A DNA stretch of 64,000 nucleotides from Megaera_A sp965233855 (GTDB taxonomy: Bacteria; Pseudomonadota; Alphaproteobacteria; Rickettsiales; Rickettsiaceae), in NCBI GenBank assembly GCA_965233855.1, contig OZ247586.1, positions 1,178,001-1,242,000 on the forward strand, read 5' to 3'. This document shows, piece after piece, positions 1 to 8,390 of the stretch (positions are counted from its first letter, which is position 1; the number at the start of each line of letters is the position of its first letter). Both the position numbers and the translations under genes were made by a program. The notes under the pieces were generated by a model. It worked only from the letters and a program-made list of their open reading frames with translations. It did not search any database and was not told the origin of the DNA.

Positions 1-983
1 GGGTCACAGAACAAGATATTGCAACTCTTGTATCTAAAATTACAGGAATCCCAGTTGATAACATGCTATCTAGTGAGCGTGAGAAACTATTAGCATTAGA
101 AGAAAACTTAGGAAAAACAGTTATCGGCCAAGATGATGCGATTGCTGCAGTTAGTGATTCTGTCAGACGTTCTAGAGCTGGGATTCAAGATCAGAACAGA
201 CCTCTTGGCTCATTTTTATTCCTTGGACCAACAGGCGTAGGAAAAACCGAATTAACTAAAGCTTTAGCAGAATTTCTATTTAGCGACAGATCGGCAGTTC
301 TAAGAATTGACATGTCTGAATATATGGAAAAACACTCAATTGCACGCCTTATAGGAGCTCCTCCTGGATATGTTGGATATGATCAAGGTGGAGTGCTAAC
401 TGAAGCTGTAAGAAGAAGGCCTTATCAAATTATTCTCTTTGATGAAGTAGAAAAAGCGCATCCAGATGTCTTTAATATTATGCTACAGATTCTAGATGAA
501 GGTAGACTAACTGATAGCCAAGGAACACTTGTTGATTTTAAGAATACTATTATTATCCTAACATCAAATTTAGGTTCAGAAATACTTGTCAATCAACCGG
601 ATGGTGAAGATACAAACAAAGTCTATAAGCAAGTCATGGGCATTGTGCAATCATCATTCCGCCCAGAGTTTCTGAATAGATTAGATGAAATAATCCTCTT
701 TCACCGTCTAAATAGATCACATATGAATAGAATAGTAGAAATTCAATTAGAACAATTAAAAAATATAATTGCTGCCCAAAATATTTCTCTAAAGTTTGAT
801 GATAAAGCTATAAATTGGCTTGGAAATAAAGGCTACGACCCAGCATTTGGCGCCAGACCTTTAAAAAGAGTTATACAAAGAGATGTTCAGAATTCACTAG
901 CAAAAGATTTATTAGCTGGGAAATATAGCGCTGGTCAAACGATAAATTTATCTGCAAATGATCAGAACTTAATAATAAGCTAA
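1..983 (+). CDS. clpB: ClpB disaggregase, C-terminal part (gene enters from left edge)
   Basis: 3' end of the AAA+ disaggregase ClpB, which works with DnaK to rescue aggregated proteins in the cytoplasm. The frame is open from base 3, so the gene begins outside the window. The visible part starts with the D1-D2 linker motif (ITGIPV) and covers the second ATPase domain: Walker A GPTGVGKTE near base 230, Walker B ILFDEVEKAH near base 433, the sensor region FRPEFLNRLDE and the GARPLKR motif near the end. The GARPLKR ending and lack of an IGF/IGL loop fit ClpB rather than ClpA. A strong hairpin follows the stop. Confidence 0.95.
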   Translation, partial: VTEQDIATLVSKITGIPVDNMLSSEREKLLALEENLGKTVIGQDDAIAAVSDSVRRSRAGIQDQNRPLGSFLFLGPTGVGKTELTKALAEFLFSDRSAVLRIDMSEYMEKHSIARLIGAPPGYVGYDQGGVLTEAVRRRPYQIILFDEVEKAHPDVFNIMLQILDEGRLTDSQGTLVDFKNTIIILTSNLGSEILVNQPDGEDTNKVYKQVMGIVQSSFRPEFLNRLDEIILFHRLNRSHMNRIVEIQLEQLKNIIAAQNISLKFDDKAINWLGNKGYDPAFGARPLKRVIQRDVQNSLAKDLLAGKYSAGQTINLSANDQNLIIS

Positions 984-995
984 TATAATTGCATT

Positions 996-1038
996 ATGCA
1001 GCACCTATGAATCCATAATTAATTCATAGGTGCTGCAT
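996..1038. terminator. Perfect 17-bp hairpin between convergent clpB and Xre genes
   Basis: Arms at 996-1012 and 1022-1038 are exactly complementary with a 9-nt loop. It lies between two convergent genes and probably acts as a bidirectional terminator. There is no long T tract, only A/T-rich flanks. Confidence 0.7.
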
Positions 1039-1079
1039 ATATATAAAAATATTATAAAAACCAGCTAACAGCTAAGTCT

Positions 1080-1496
1080 TCATGTCATTATTTTAACTAA
1101 TTCAATAATTTTCTTGCGACTTTGAGGACTACCGATTTCACCAAAAGCTTTAATCAAATTCACTATTTCCTTTTCGGAAACTGATTCAGATTCACCCGCA
1201 TCATATGAAGCTTCTTCTTCTGCAAGGGCGGCACCTATCGCAGCACTACTATCTTCATTTTGATCGTAGAAGTAGCTAATTGGGACTTTTAAATATTTTG
1301 CAAATGCAAATAGCTTCCCACTAAAAATGCGATTTGTAGCCTTTTCATATTTTTGCACTTGTTGAATACTAACATCAACGGCTTTGCCCAAATCATTCTG
1401 ACTTAAACCCAAAATCATTCTTCGCATCTTAAGCCTACGGCTAACAAGCTTATCAACGCTATCAGCTCTTCCTTTAGTTTCCGGTTGTTCAGACAT
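1080..1496 (-). CDS. Xre-family helix-turn-helix regulator
   Basis: 138-aa DNA-binding protein. Residues about 20-80 form an Xre/Cro-type helix-turn-helix (LGLSQNDLGKAVDVSIQQVQKYE), followed by an acidic linker rich in Glu and Ser and a short C-terminal helix. Single-domain HTH proteins of this size next to lnt are common in alphaproteobacteria, where they are thought to be global or growth-phase regulators. The target here cannot be told from the sequence. The gene lies 68 bp downstream of lnt on the same strand and probably shares its transcript. Confidence 0.85.
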   Translation of the reverse strand: MSEQPETKGRADSVDKLVSRRLKMRRMILGLSQNDLGKAVDVSIQQVQKYEKATNRIFSGKLFAFAKYLKVPISYFYDQNEDSSAAIGAALAEEEASYDAGESESVSEKEIVNLIKAFGEIGSPQSRKKIIELVKIMT

Positions 1497-1564
1497 TTAA
1501 TTACTTAAATTTATTTACATTAACCCACAGTATTAATGTTAAAAATACTAGTTACTACCAAATC

Positions 1565-3064
1565 TTACAAGAACTTTTTTGATTTAAATAACCAGAAATA
1601 CATAAACATAACAGCTAACTGCAACATCAGAACAGTGAAAAGCCAGACAAAAAGGGAATTATAACCATATTCCGAATATATAGTTGATTCCAATAATTTT
1701 AGTGGGATCAGATCATCAATAACATCAATCTCATTTAATTCTAACCTTCGTAGAACTCTGCCAACTGGGTCAATAATAGCAGATATTCCATTATTACCAG
1801 ACCTAATCATCGGTAATCCATTCTCAATTGCTCGCATTCTACTAATTTCAAAATGTTGGTATGGCCCTGAACTTTTTCCATACCAAGCATCATTTGTAAT
1901 ATTCACTATTAAGTCAGCTTGGCTGTTAGCAATTCTTACTTCCTCAGAAAAAATAGATTCATAACAAACTAGTGGTTGAATATACAAGTTTAAAGATTCC
2001 AAATATAATATCTCCCTCTCTCCAGCTGTATAATCAACAGCTCCATGCGTAATCTTTTGCAGCGGCAGGTGATTTGAAAATGGAATATATTCACCAAATG
2101 GAACTAAATGAGCCTTATGATAGTCAAACTGTAAATCTCCTTGATCGTCAATAGCAATCAAAGATGAGTATATTTCATAATCATCTTCTTGCATTTGATT
2201 ATCATTCACTCCACCAGATAATAAAACTTGATTATCCTTTGTAAACACCGATTGTAGCGCGCTATATACTGGCTTATAATAATATGGAACTGTAAGAGCA
2301 GCTTCTGACCATACTATAATATCTGGGTCACCTTCCTGATTTGACATCTCGATCTGTTTATCTAAATTTTGCCAAAAAATATCAGGATTCCATTTTGCAT
2401 TTTGTGGAATGGATGGTTGAACGATACGTACCTTCAAGTCACTAAGCTCCGTGGGATTTTTATCTAACCTTTGTAAACCGTAACAAAAAATTATTATAAA
2501 AATAAATAAAGATACGATAAGACGTACAGCTATCATATTCTTACTATATAAGCTAGATCCAACATATATAGTTGCAAAGCTTAAGCCCAAAATACCGAAT
2601 ATGCTTGAAGCTTGAACCAATACATTATTGATAGATAGGCTATATCCAAGAAGCGTCCAAGGGAGACCTGTAAACAACCAAGAAATTAACCACTCAATCA
2701 ATATCCACGATATACAAAAAACAAAATAAAAAAACTTGCTATCTCTAAATTGCCAGGCAAAAATAGCGAATAAACCATAAAATATTGCCATAAAAGCTGG
2801 CAGTCCAAAAAGTGCAAAGGGAATAACCCACCAAAATTGATCAATATAAACGCTAACACCGAATGCGATCCAATATATAGTACTCAAATAAAGACCAAGT
2901 CCGAATAAATAGCCATAAATTGCTACATCCTTTCTTGAATTTGCTGATGCAATTTGAGCGCAAATAAATGATAAGGCAAAAATCCCGGGAAGAAAAAAAA
3001 CTGGAGCAAATGCACTGCCACATATTGCCCCAAAAATTAATGATAGCTTTCTATTTGATAACAT
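1565..3064 (-). CDS. lnt: Apolipoprotein N-acyltransferase
   Basis: 499-aa inner-membrane enzyme that adds the third acyl chain to the N-terminal cysteine of lipoproteins. Several hydrophobic segments fill residues 1-195, then a periplasmic nitrilase-like domain, then a C-terminal membrane helix near 470-490. The catalytic triad is visible: E254 in WSEAAL, K317 in YHKAHL and C367 in VCYES. Length is normal. Its substrates would include the lipoproteins predicted in this window (the 5141-5659 protein and BamB). The downstream Xre gene matches a common alphaproteobacterial order. Confidence 0.95.
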   Translation of the reverse strand: MLSNRKLSLIFGAICGSAFAPVFFLPGIFALSFICAQIASANSRKDVAIYGYLFGLGLYLSTIYWIAFGVSVYIDQFWWVIPFALFGLPAFMAIFYGLFAIFAWQFRDSKFFYFVFCISWILIEWLISWLFTGLPWTLLGYSLSINNVLVQASSIFGILGLSFATIYVGSSLYSKNMIAVRLIVSLFIFIIIFCYGLQRLDKNPTELSDLKVRIVQPSIPQNAKWNPDIFWQNLDKQIEMSNQEGDPDIIVWSEAALTVPYYYKPVYSALQSVFTKDNQVLLSGGVNDNQMQEDDYEIYSSLIAIDDQGDLQFDYHKAHLVPFGEYIPFSNHLPLQKITHGAVDYTAGEREILYLESLNLYIQPLVCYESIFSEEVRIANSQADLIVNITNDAWYGKSSGPYQHFEISRMRAIENGLPMIRSGNNGISAIIDPVGRVLRRLELNEIDVIDDLIPLKLLESTIYSEYGYNSLFVWLFTVLMLQLAVMFMYFWLFKSKKFL

Positions 3065-3154
3065 CTCTTTTAAACCACTTGCAGGAAATCCTGTTCAATG
3101 ATATATAAAATTATGATAATTGTACAGATAACTTAAATATAAGGATTGATCATT

Positions 3155-3952
3155 ATGGAAGCTACAGCAAAACTACTGCAAGGGAAAAAAGGCATTGTAA
3201 CTGGCGTTGCAAACAACTTATCTATATCTTGGGCTATTGCTCAACTAGCAAAAGAACATGGGGCGGAAATAGCACTTACATATCAAGGCGAAATTCTAGA
3301 AAAAAGAGTAATGCCCTTATCAGAAGAGCTTGGTTGCAGCTTCATTCAAGAGTGTGATGTCACAAATGACGCTTCAATGGATAAATTATTTGAAGTTGCA
3401 AAAGAAAAATGGGGTAAAATTGACTTTATAATTCATGCAATAGCTTTTGCCGATAAAGATGAACTACGCGGAAGATATATAGATACAAGCCTTAATAACT
3501 TCCTTAATTCAATGAATATCTCTTGTTACTCTCTAACGGCGCTTGCAAAAAGAGCAGAACCCTTAATGAGTGATGGTGGTTCTATTATAACCCTAAGCTA
3601 TTATGGTGCAGAAAAAGTTATTCCATTCTATAATGTCATGGGCTTAGCTAAATCAGCCCTAGAAACAAGTGTAAAATACCTTGCAAACGATATGGGACCA
3701 AACAATATACGAGTAAACTCCATTTCAGCAGGACCCATCAGAACCCTTGCAGCTAGCGGCATTGGAGATTTCAAATCTATGTTTAAAGCACATGCAAACA
3801 CAGCTCCACTAAAAAGAAATACAACTCAACAAGATGTAGCTGGTGCTGCTTTATATTTACTAAGTGACCTTTCATCAGGAGTTACTGGCGAAAACCACCA
3901 TGTTGATTCTGGATATAACATTATGGGAATGAGTCTCCCTGATAAAGCTTAA
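3155..3952 (+). CDS. fabI: Enoyl-[acyl-carrier-protein] reductase (NADH)
   Basis: 265-aa short-chain dehydrogenase that does the last reduction step of type II fatty-acid elongation. The nucleotide-binding motif GVANNLSISWAIA sits near residue 17, and the FabI signature Tyr-x6-Lys is Y159/K166 in FYNVMGLAK. The ATG at 3155 is chosen because an AAGGA ribosome site (3141-3145) lies 9 nt before it. An in-frame TTG at 3146 would directly abut that site. A strong hairpin follows the stop, so the gene looks monocistronic. Divergent from lnt. Confidence 0.95.
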   Translation: MEATAKLLQGKKGIVTGVANNLSISWAIAQLAKEHGAEIALTYQGEILEKRVMPLSEELGCSFIQECDVTNDASMDKLFEVAKEKWGKIDFIIHAIAFADKDELRGRYIDTSLNNFLNSMNISCYSLTALAKRAEPLMSDGGSIITLSYYGAEKVIPFYNVMGLAKSALETSVKYLANDMGPNNIRVNSISAGPIRTLAASGIGDFKSMFKAHANTAPLKRNTTQQDVAGAALYLLSDLSSGVTGENHHVDSGYNIMGMSLPDKA

Positions 3953-3962
3953 AACAAGATAA

Positions 3963-4006
3963 TTAGCTCTAAAAAACCTTTAATAATGATAGTTTTTTAG
4001 AGCTAA
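3963..4006 (+). terminator. Terminator hairpin after fabI
   Basis: Perfect 15-bp inverted repeat, arms 3963-3977 and 3992-4006, with a 14-nt loop. The right arm carries a run of six T. It starts 10 bp after the fabI stop. Confidence 0.75.
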
Positions 4007-4059
4007 CCTCAATATTTACAATATTTTTTCTATCTAAAAGAAAAAAATTTCTGCCCCCT

Positions 4060-4085
4060 AATTATAGCAGTGCAATGCTATAATT
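4060..4085. repeat. Small 10-bp palindrome upstream of IS6 copy 1
   Basis: AATTATAGCA at 4060-4069 and its complement at 4076-4085, with a 6-nt loop GTGCAA. Function unknown. It lies in the 144-bp gap between the fabI terminator and the IS, which otherwise holds no gene. Confidence 0.4.
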
Positions 4086-4150
4086 CCACCCTTTCTAAAT
4101 ATAAATGATTATTTTAAAGACGCATTTTAAGTACTTACGCCTATTTTTTT

Positions 4151-4985
4151 GGTTCTGTCGCATGTGTTGTGAAAGTCAATCAAAGAGAATATACTGAAAA
4201 TAAAAAAGGCTTTACATGAGATATGCTATTTCCCCTAAATTAACAAAATATTTCAAAGGTTTTTGTTCCTCGCCGGAAATAATAATGCTGTTTGTTTATA
4301 TGAAATGTAGATTTTCCTTGAGCTATCGAGATCTTGAGGAGCTAGCTCATATCAGAGGCGCAGTAATAGATCATAGTACTCTACAAAGATGGATTAAAAG
4401 ATTTGTTCCGTTGATAGATAAGCAAGTTAGAAAAAGAAAGAAAGCAGTTGGTTCAAGTTAGCGTATGGATGAAACCTATATCAAGCTGGATGGTCGCTGG
4501 ATTTATCTCTATCGTGCTGTAGATTCTTTGGGTAATACTATAGAGTTTTTGCTGAGGAAGCGCAGGGATAAAGCGGCTGCTAAGGCGTTCTTCCGTAAAG
4601 CGTTTAAAAATAATGATATTCCTGATAAGGTGAATATTGATAAAAGCGGAAGTAATAAATCAGCTCTTAATAGTGCAAATGATAATCTATTAGAAAATGA
4701 GAAAATAGAGATTATTCAAAACAAATATTTCAATAATATTATGGAACAAGATCATAGATTTATTAAGAAGCGAACAAAGCCTATGCTGGGGTTTAAAAAC
4801 TTCCAATCTGCAAAAATCACTATTACAGGAATAGAAAATATTAGAATGATTCAGAAAGGCCAAATTATTGGAGCTGATTCTTACCTTTATGCTTTTGAGA
4901 ATTTTCAAACCCTCATGGCTTCATAACGCCTGAAATCTGAGAATTATAATTTTTAAGATTAGATGCTAACACATGCGACAGAACC
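4151..4985 (+). mobile_element. IS6-family-like insertion sequence, copy 1
   Basis: 835-bp element with perfect 18-bp terminal inverted repeats, GGTTCTGTCGCATGTGTT at 4151-4168 and its complement at 4968-4985. It carries one transposase gene inactivated by a stop codon. The left flank is ATTTTTTT and the right flank GCTATTTT, so it has no target duplication of its own. The right flank matches one side of copy 2, showing recombination between the copies. Confidence 0.93.
4216..4926 (+). pseudogene. IS6-type transposase, copy 1 (amber mutant)
   Basis: Same 236-codon DDE transposase as the intact copy at 16629-17339, but the Trp codon at residue 82 is TAG (4459-4461) instead of TGG. The frame is otherwise open on both sides. 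The DDE residues lie after the stop, so the product would be inactive unless the amber codon is read through. Confidence 0.9.
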
Positions 4986-5140
4986 GCTATTTTAACTGAA
5001 TCAAAATGTTCGCGCATTATCTCCAGAACTCATTAGAACCGAACATGGCACATTTATACATTACGTTATAATCAGACCTATAAGTATATATAACTTTTGT
5101 AAAAGTAAACTAAAAGTTATATAACCCAAATGGTTACTAT

Positions 5141-5659
5141 TTAATGACTATTCTCCGCAAATTCTCTGAATGCTCGAATTGTATTACGGCGAGAAAAATA
5201 ACCAATCATTGTATTGTTCCTGCCTACCAGCTCAGCACTCACTGATTTTGCATATGCTATTTTCATAAAATCATCACGATTAATTGCAAAAGTTGCTTCT
5301 TCTTCGTGACCTCTAGAATTTAAATCATATGCGACAATTCTTGGTCTTTTTATTGGTGAATATGTAAGAATCTTTTCATTATCTACGAGAAATTTAAGCG
5401 TTGTATTCATGCCATTAAACAATATATCTCCTTTTCTTGGGCTCTTCCAACGAACAATAAGTTTATAATCCACTTCTTTTGAATCACGATTAAGCATAAA
5501 GTAAAAAGGCGTTGTTTTTGCCGCTTTAAAAGTCAGGTAAATTGGCTTAGAAGCCGAGCGCCCCCAAGTAAAACCTTGATTATAAGTGCTCGATGTTTCA
5601 GCAGAATAACAGCCGGACAAAGTCAAAGCCACAATGGTAAAAATTATCAAATTTTTCAT
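5141..5659 (-). CDS. Putative lipoprotein of unknown function
   Basis: 172-aa protein with a lipoprotein signal peptide: a hydrophobic stretch and lipobox LSGC, acylated Cys at residue 17. The rest is soluble, with short beta-like segments and several basic patches. I do not recognise the family. It may be a Rickettsiales-specific outer-membrane lipoprotein. It lies inside the 1-kb segment inverted between IS6 copies 1 and 2, so its original orientation was the opposite one. The gene itself looks intact. Confidence 0.7.
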   Translation of the reverse strand: MKNLIIFTIVALTLSGCYSAETSSTYNQGFTWGRSASKPIYLTFKAAKTTPFYFMLNRDSKEVDYKLIVRWKSPRKGDILFNGMNTTLKFLVDNEKILTYSPIKRPRIVAYDLNSRGHEEEATFAINRDDFMKIAYAKSVSAELVGRNNTMIGYFSRRNTIRAFREFAENSH

Positions 5660-5815
5660 AATAAATAATAAAATATTCCTAATTATTTTGCCATCCTATC
5701 AGGATTTCCATTACACGTAAACTCAAGATGCTTACAATAAAATTATCTTCTATAATTTTTTAATAAAATAACACTGGAAAAATCATAAATTCAATGTTAT
5801 ATCTATCATAGATTT

Positions 5816-5907
5816 GGAGAGGTGGCCGAGTGGCTGAAGGCGCTCCCCTGCTAAGGGAGTATAGGGAGCAATCTCTATCGAGGGTTCGAATCCCTCTCTC
5901 TCCGCCA
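5816..5907 (+). tRNA. tRNA-Ser (GCT)
   Basis: Cloverleaf with a 7-bp acceptor, a long variable arm typical of class II tRNA, anticodon GCT at 5850-5852 (reads AGC/AGU), T-loop TTCGAAT and encoded CCA at 5905-5907. Confidence 0.95.
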
Positions 5908-5910
5908 TGT

Positions 5911-5997
5911 CTATATATCCATCGGCTCTGGAAGCATTATTGGAGCATCTTCTATAACAGGATCCGCCTCAAATTCAAGGTCATCTGTAATATAATT
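5911..5997 (-). pseudogene. C-terminal remnant of an unknown gene cut by IS6 copy 2
   Basis: Read on the minus strand from the IS end, a frame runs 28 codons to a TAG (5911-5913). The peptide is very acidic and coding-like (DDLEFEADPVIEDAP). It has no start codon and abuts the IS exactly, so it looks like the tail of a protein whose 5' part was lost. The family cannot be identified. Confidence 0.45.
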
Positions 5998-6833
5998 GGT
6001 TCTGTCGCATGTGTTAGCATCTAATCTTAAAAATTATAATTCTCAGATTTCAGGCGTTATGAAGCCATGAGGGTTTGAAAATTCTCAAAAGCATAAAGGT
6101 AAGAATCAGCTCCAATAATTTGGCCTTTCTGAATCATTCTAATATTTTCTATTCCTGTAATAGTGATTTTTGCAGATTGGAAGTTTTTAAACCCCAGCAT
6201 AGGTTTTGTTCGCTTCTTAATAAATCTATGATCTTGTTCCATAATATTATTGAAATATTTGTTTTGAATAATCTCTATTTTCTCATTTTCTAATAGATTA
6301 TCATTTGCACTATTAAGAGCTGATTTATTACTTCCGCTTTTATCAATATTCACCTTATCAGGAATATCATTATTTTTAAACGCTTTACGGAAGAACGCCT
6401 TAGCAGCCGCTTTATCCCTGCGCTTCCTCAGCAAAAACTCTATAGTATTACCCAAAGAATCTACAGCACGATAGAGATAAATCCAGCGACCATCCAGCTT
6501 GATATAGGTTTCATCCATACGCCAACTTGAACCAACTGCTTTCTTTCTTTTTCTAACTTGCTTATCTATCAACGGAACAAATCTTTTAATCCATCTTTGT
6601 AGAGTACTATGATCTATTACTGCGCCTCTGTATATGAGCTAGCTCCTCAAGATCTCGATAGCTCAAGGAAAATCTACATTTCATATAAACAAACAGCATT
6701 ATTATTTCCGGCGAGGAACAAAAACCTTTGAAATATTTTGTTAATTTAGGGGAAATAGCATATCTCATGTAAAGCCTTTTTTATTTTCAGTATATTCTCT
6801 TTGATTGACTTTCACAACACATGCGACAGAACC
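5998..6833 (-). mobile_element. IS6-family-like insertion sequence, copy 2
   Basis: 836-bp element in reverse orientation with the same 18-bp terminal repeats (5998-6015 and 6816-6833). Flanks are ATATAATT on the left and AAAATAGC on the right, which do not match each other. The right flank is the reverse complement of the GCTATTTT that follows copy 1. Confidence 0.93.
6057..6768 (-). pseudogene. IS6-type transposase, copy 2 (frameshift)
   Basis: Copy of the 236-aa transposase with a one-base insertion near 6631. The intact copy reads CTGATATG where this one reads CTGTATATG. The shift falls near codon 46, before the DDE residues. The downstream frame is open from about residue 66 to the normal end. 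Confidence 0.88.
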
Positions 6834-6886
6834 AAAATAGCAGGTGAGCTAGTTGATCATTTTGATGGTCTATTTCAATAGAAAAA

Positions 6887-6963
6887 TGGTGCACTTGATT
6901 GGATTCGAACCAATGACCTTTGCCTTCGGAGGGCAATGCTCTATCCAGCTGAGCTACAAGTGC
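6887..6963 (-). tRNA. tRNA-Arg (CCG)
   Basis: Minus-strand cloverleaf with acceptor GCACTTG, anticodon CCG in loop CTCCGAA, T-loop TTCGAAT and encoded CCA (6887-6889). It lies 53 bp from the end of IS6 copy 2. Confidence 0.95.
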
Positions 6964-6965
6964 AA

Positions 6966-7070
6966 GATAGTGTCTCACTTTTATCCCTAGACTGTGTTAC
7001 TTCGTCACTTACCTATTATCATAGGCTTCGCTCCTTGTTCCTAGTCTAGGGATAAAAGTGAGACACTATC
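6966..7070. repeat. 105-bp palindromic element with perfect 28-bp arms
   Basis: Arms at 6966-6993 and 7043-7070 are exact reverse complements (outer end GATAGTGTCTCAC). The 49-nt centre contains a smaller hairpin CCTAT/ATAGG. It begins 2 bp beyond the 5' end of tRNA-Arg. It carries no coding capacity and resembles a MITE or a Rickettsiales palindromic repeat. Only one copy is present in this window. The remaining 214 bp up to tRNA-His are AT-rich with no gene that I can see. Confidence 0.8.
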
Positions 7071-7284
7071 GTATACCTATTCTTAGTTTGTTTTTTAGTA
7101 ATGTAAATTATTATATTTTATGCTTAATAATATAGTATATATTCGTAATAGTAATATCATTATTTTAAAGTTATTGCGAGCTTTAGCTAGTGCAATTTAT
7201 ATCTCATTTTTAATGAATGATCAATTTTGAGTATTAGTATAATTAGGGTATATATTGATGTAGCCACTCTATAAGGAACAAAAG

Positions 7285-7362
7285 TGGGGCGAATGACCGG
7301 AATTGAACCGGCGACCCCCAGAATCACAATCTGGTGCTCTAACCAACTGAGCTACACCCGCC
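7285..7362 (-). tRNA. tRNA-His (GTG)
   Basis: Minus-strand cloverleaf with anticodon GTG in a CCAGA/TCTGG stem. It has the extra 5' G at position -1 (7362) paired with C73, the identity mark of tRNA-His. CCA is encoded at 7285-7287. Confidence 0.95.
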
Positions 7363-7423
7363 ACAATCATGAGCTAAACTAGAATAAATTCAATTTTAAG
7401 TCAAGAATATTCGTAAAAGAATA

Positions 7424-8299
7424 CTATTTCTTCGGCTCATCTTTGGCGGTTATTGGAGCTTCTTCCTTAGTGTTTTCTTCGGATGCTCTAATTTGTATTA
7501 TAATTTGTTTGAATTTATCTTCAGGGATGAATCCTGGAACAAAGATGCCGTTTATAATATAGGATGGCGCACCAGAAATACCTAAAGATCTAGCTAAATC
7601 AAAGTTTTTTGTGATTAATTGTTTAGTTGCATAGCTATTTACTTCATTTTCTACAATGGAATAATCTATTTTATATTTTTCCACTAGCTCTTTAATAGAG
7701 CTTTCATTGATGGTTTGCATTTGCATCATATCATCGTGAATTGCGGGAAATTTATTGCCTGCAATTTTCTGGAGTGCTAGCGAGGTTTTTGCTGCATATA
7801 GTGAAGTACCACCTAATATAGGGATAGGACGTAAAATTAATTTAACACCAGGGTCAGATTCGATAATTTTATTTGTTTCAATATTAGCTTTTTTACAGAA
7901 TGTACAATTATAATCGTAGAAAACTACTATTGAAATATCACCGTTTTTATTACCTAATATTGGTGGGTTTGAATCAGTTTCTATTTCTTTTTTATTATTT
8001 TTTAGATAGTCATTAGCTTTTTGTGTGGTTTCTTTAACTTTCTTTTTATGCATATTTTCAAGAGAGTTAACAAGAACATCTGGATTATTTATAATATAGT
8101 TTTTTATAATGTCTTCGATTTCTTTTTTTGAAAGAGTTTTTGCAGTATCTTGAGTAGCTACTTTATCATTTTCTTTTGCACTAGAAGCTTCTATTGGTGC
8201 TGTAACAATTTCAGGCGTAAAAATTCTCTTATAAGCAAATAAAACAACTAGTACGATAAAAACTAAAACAAGAATAAGGTTAAAAATCTTTTGTGCCAT
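7424..8299 (-). CDS. DsbA-family thiol:disulfide oxidoreductase, membrane-anchored
   Basis: 291-aa periplasmic thioredoxin-fold protein. One N-terminal membrane anchor covers residues about 5-22, followed by a Lys/Glu-rich linker with a helix resembling the dimerisation stalk of DsbC/Com1-like proteins. The thioredoxin fold has active site C132-T-F-C135 and a cis-proline loop GAPSYIINGIF. It most likely oxidises or isomerises disulfides in envelope proteins. It belongs to the DsbA/Com1 group common in Rickettsiales. It is a single gene, with tRNA-His beyond its 3' end. Confidence 0.88.
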   Translation of the reverse strand: MAQKIFNLILVLVFIVLVVLFAYKRIFTPEIVTAPIEASSAKENDKVATQDTAKTLSKKEIEDIIKNYIINNPDVLVNSLENMHKKKVKETTQKANDYLKNNKKEIETDSNPPILGNKNGDISIVVFYDYNCTFCKKANIETNKIIESDPGVKLILRPIPILGGTSLYAAKTSLALQKIAGNKFPAIHDDMMQMQTINESSIKELVEKYKIDYSIVENEVNSYATKQLITKNFDLARSLGISGAPSYIINGIFVPGFIPEDKFKQIIIQIRASEENTKEEAPITAKDEPKK

Positions 8300-8390
8300 A
8301 AAAATACCATGGGGGTTATAAATTTATCCTATATCTTTACAGGATATGTTTATTTTTTGCAAAATAAAAACAAAGAGAGTTGCATTAAGC

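Noticed and set aside
5830..6024. Plus-strand 64-codon frame over tRNA-Ser and the IS6 edge
   Set aside because: It reads through a clear tRNA and into the IS repeat; it has no coding character.
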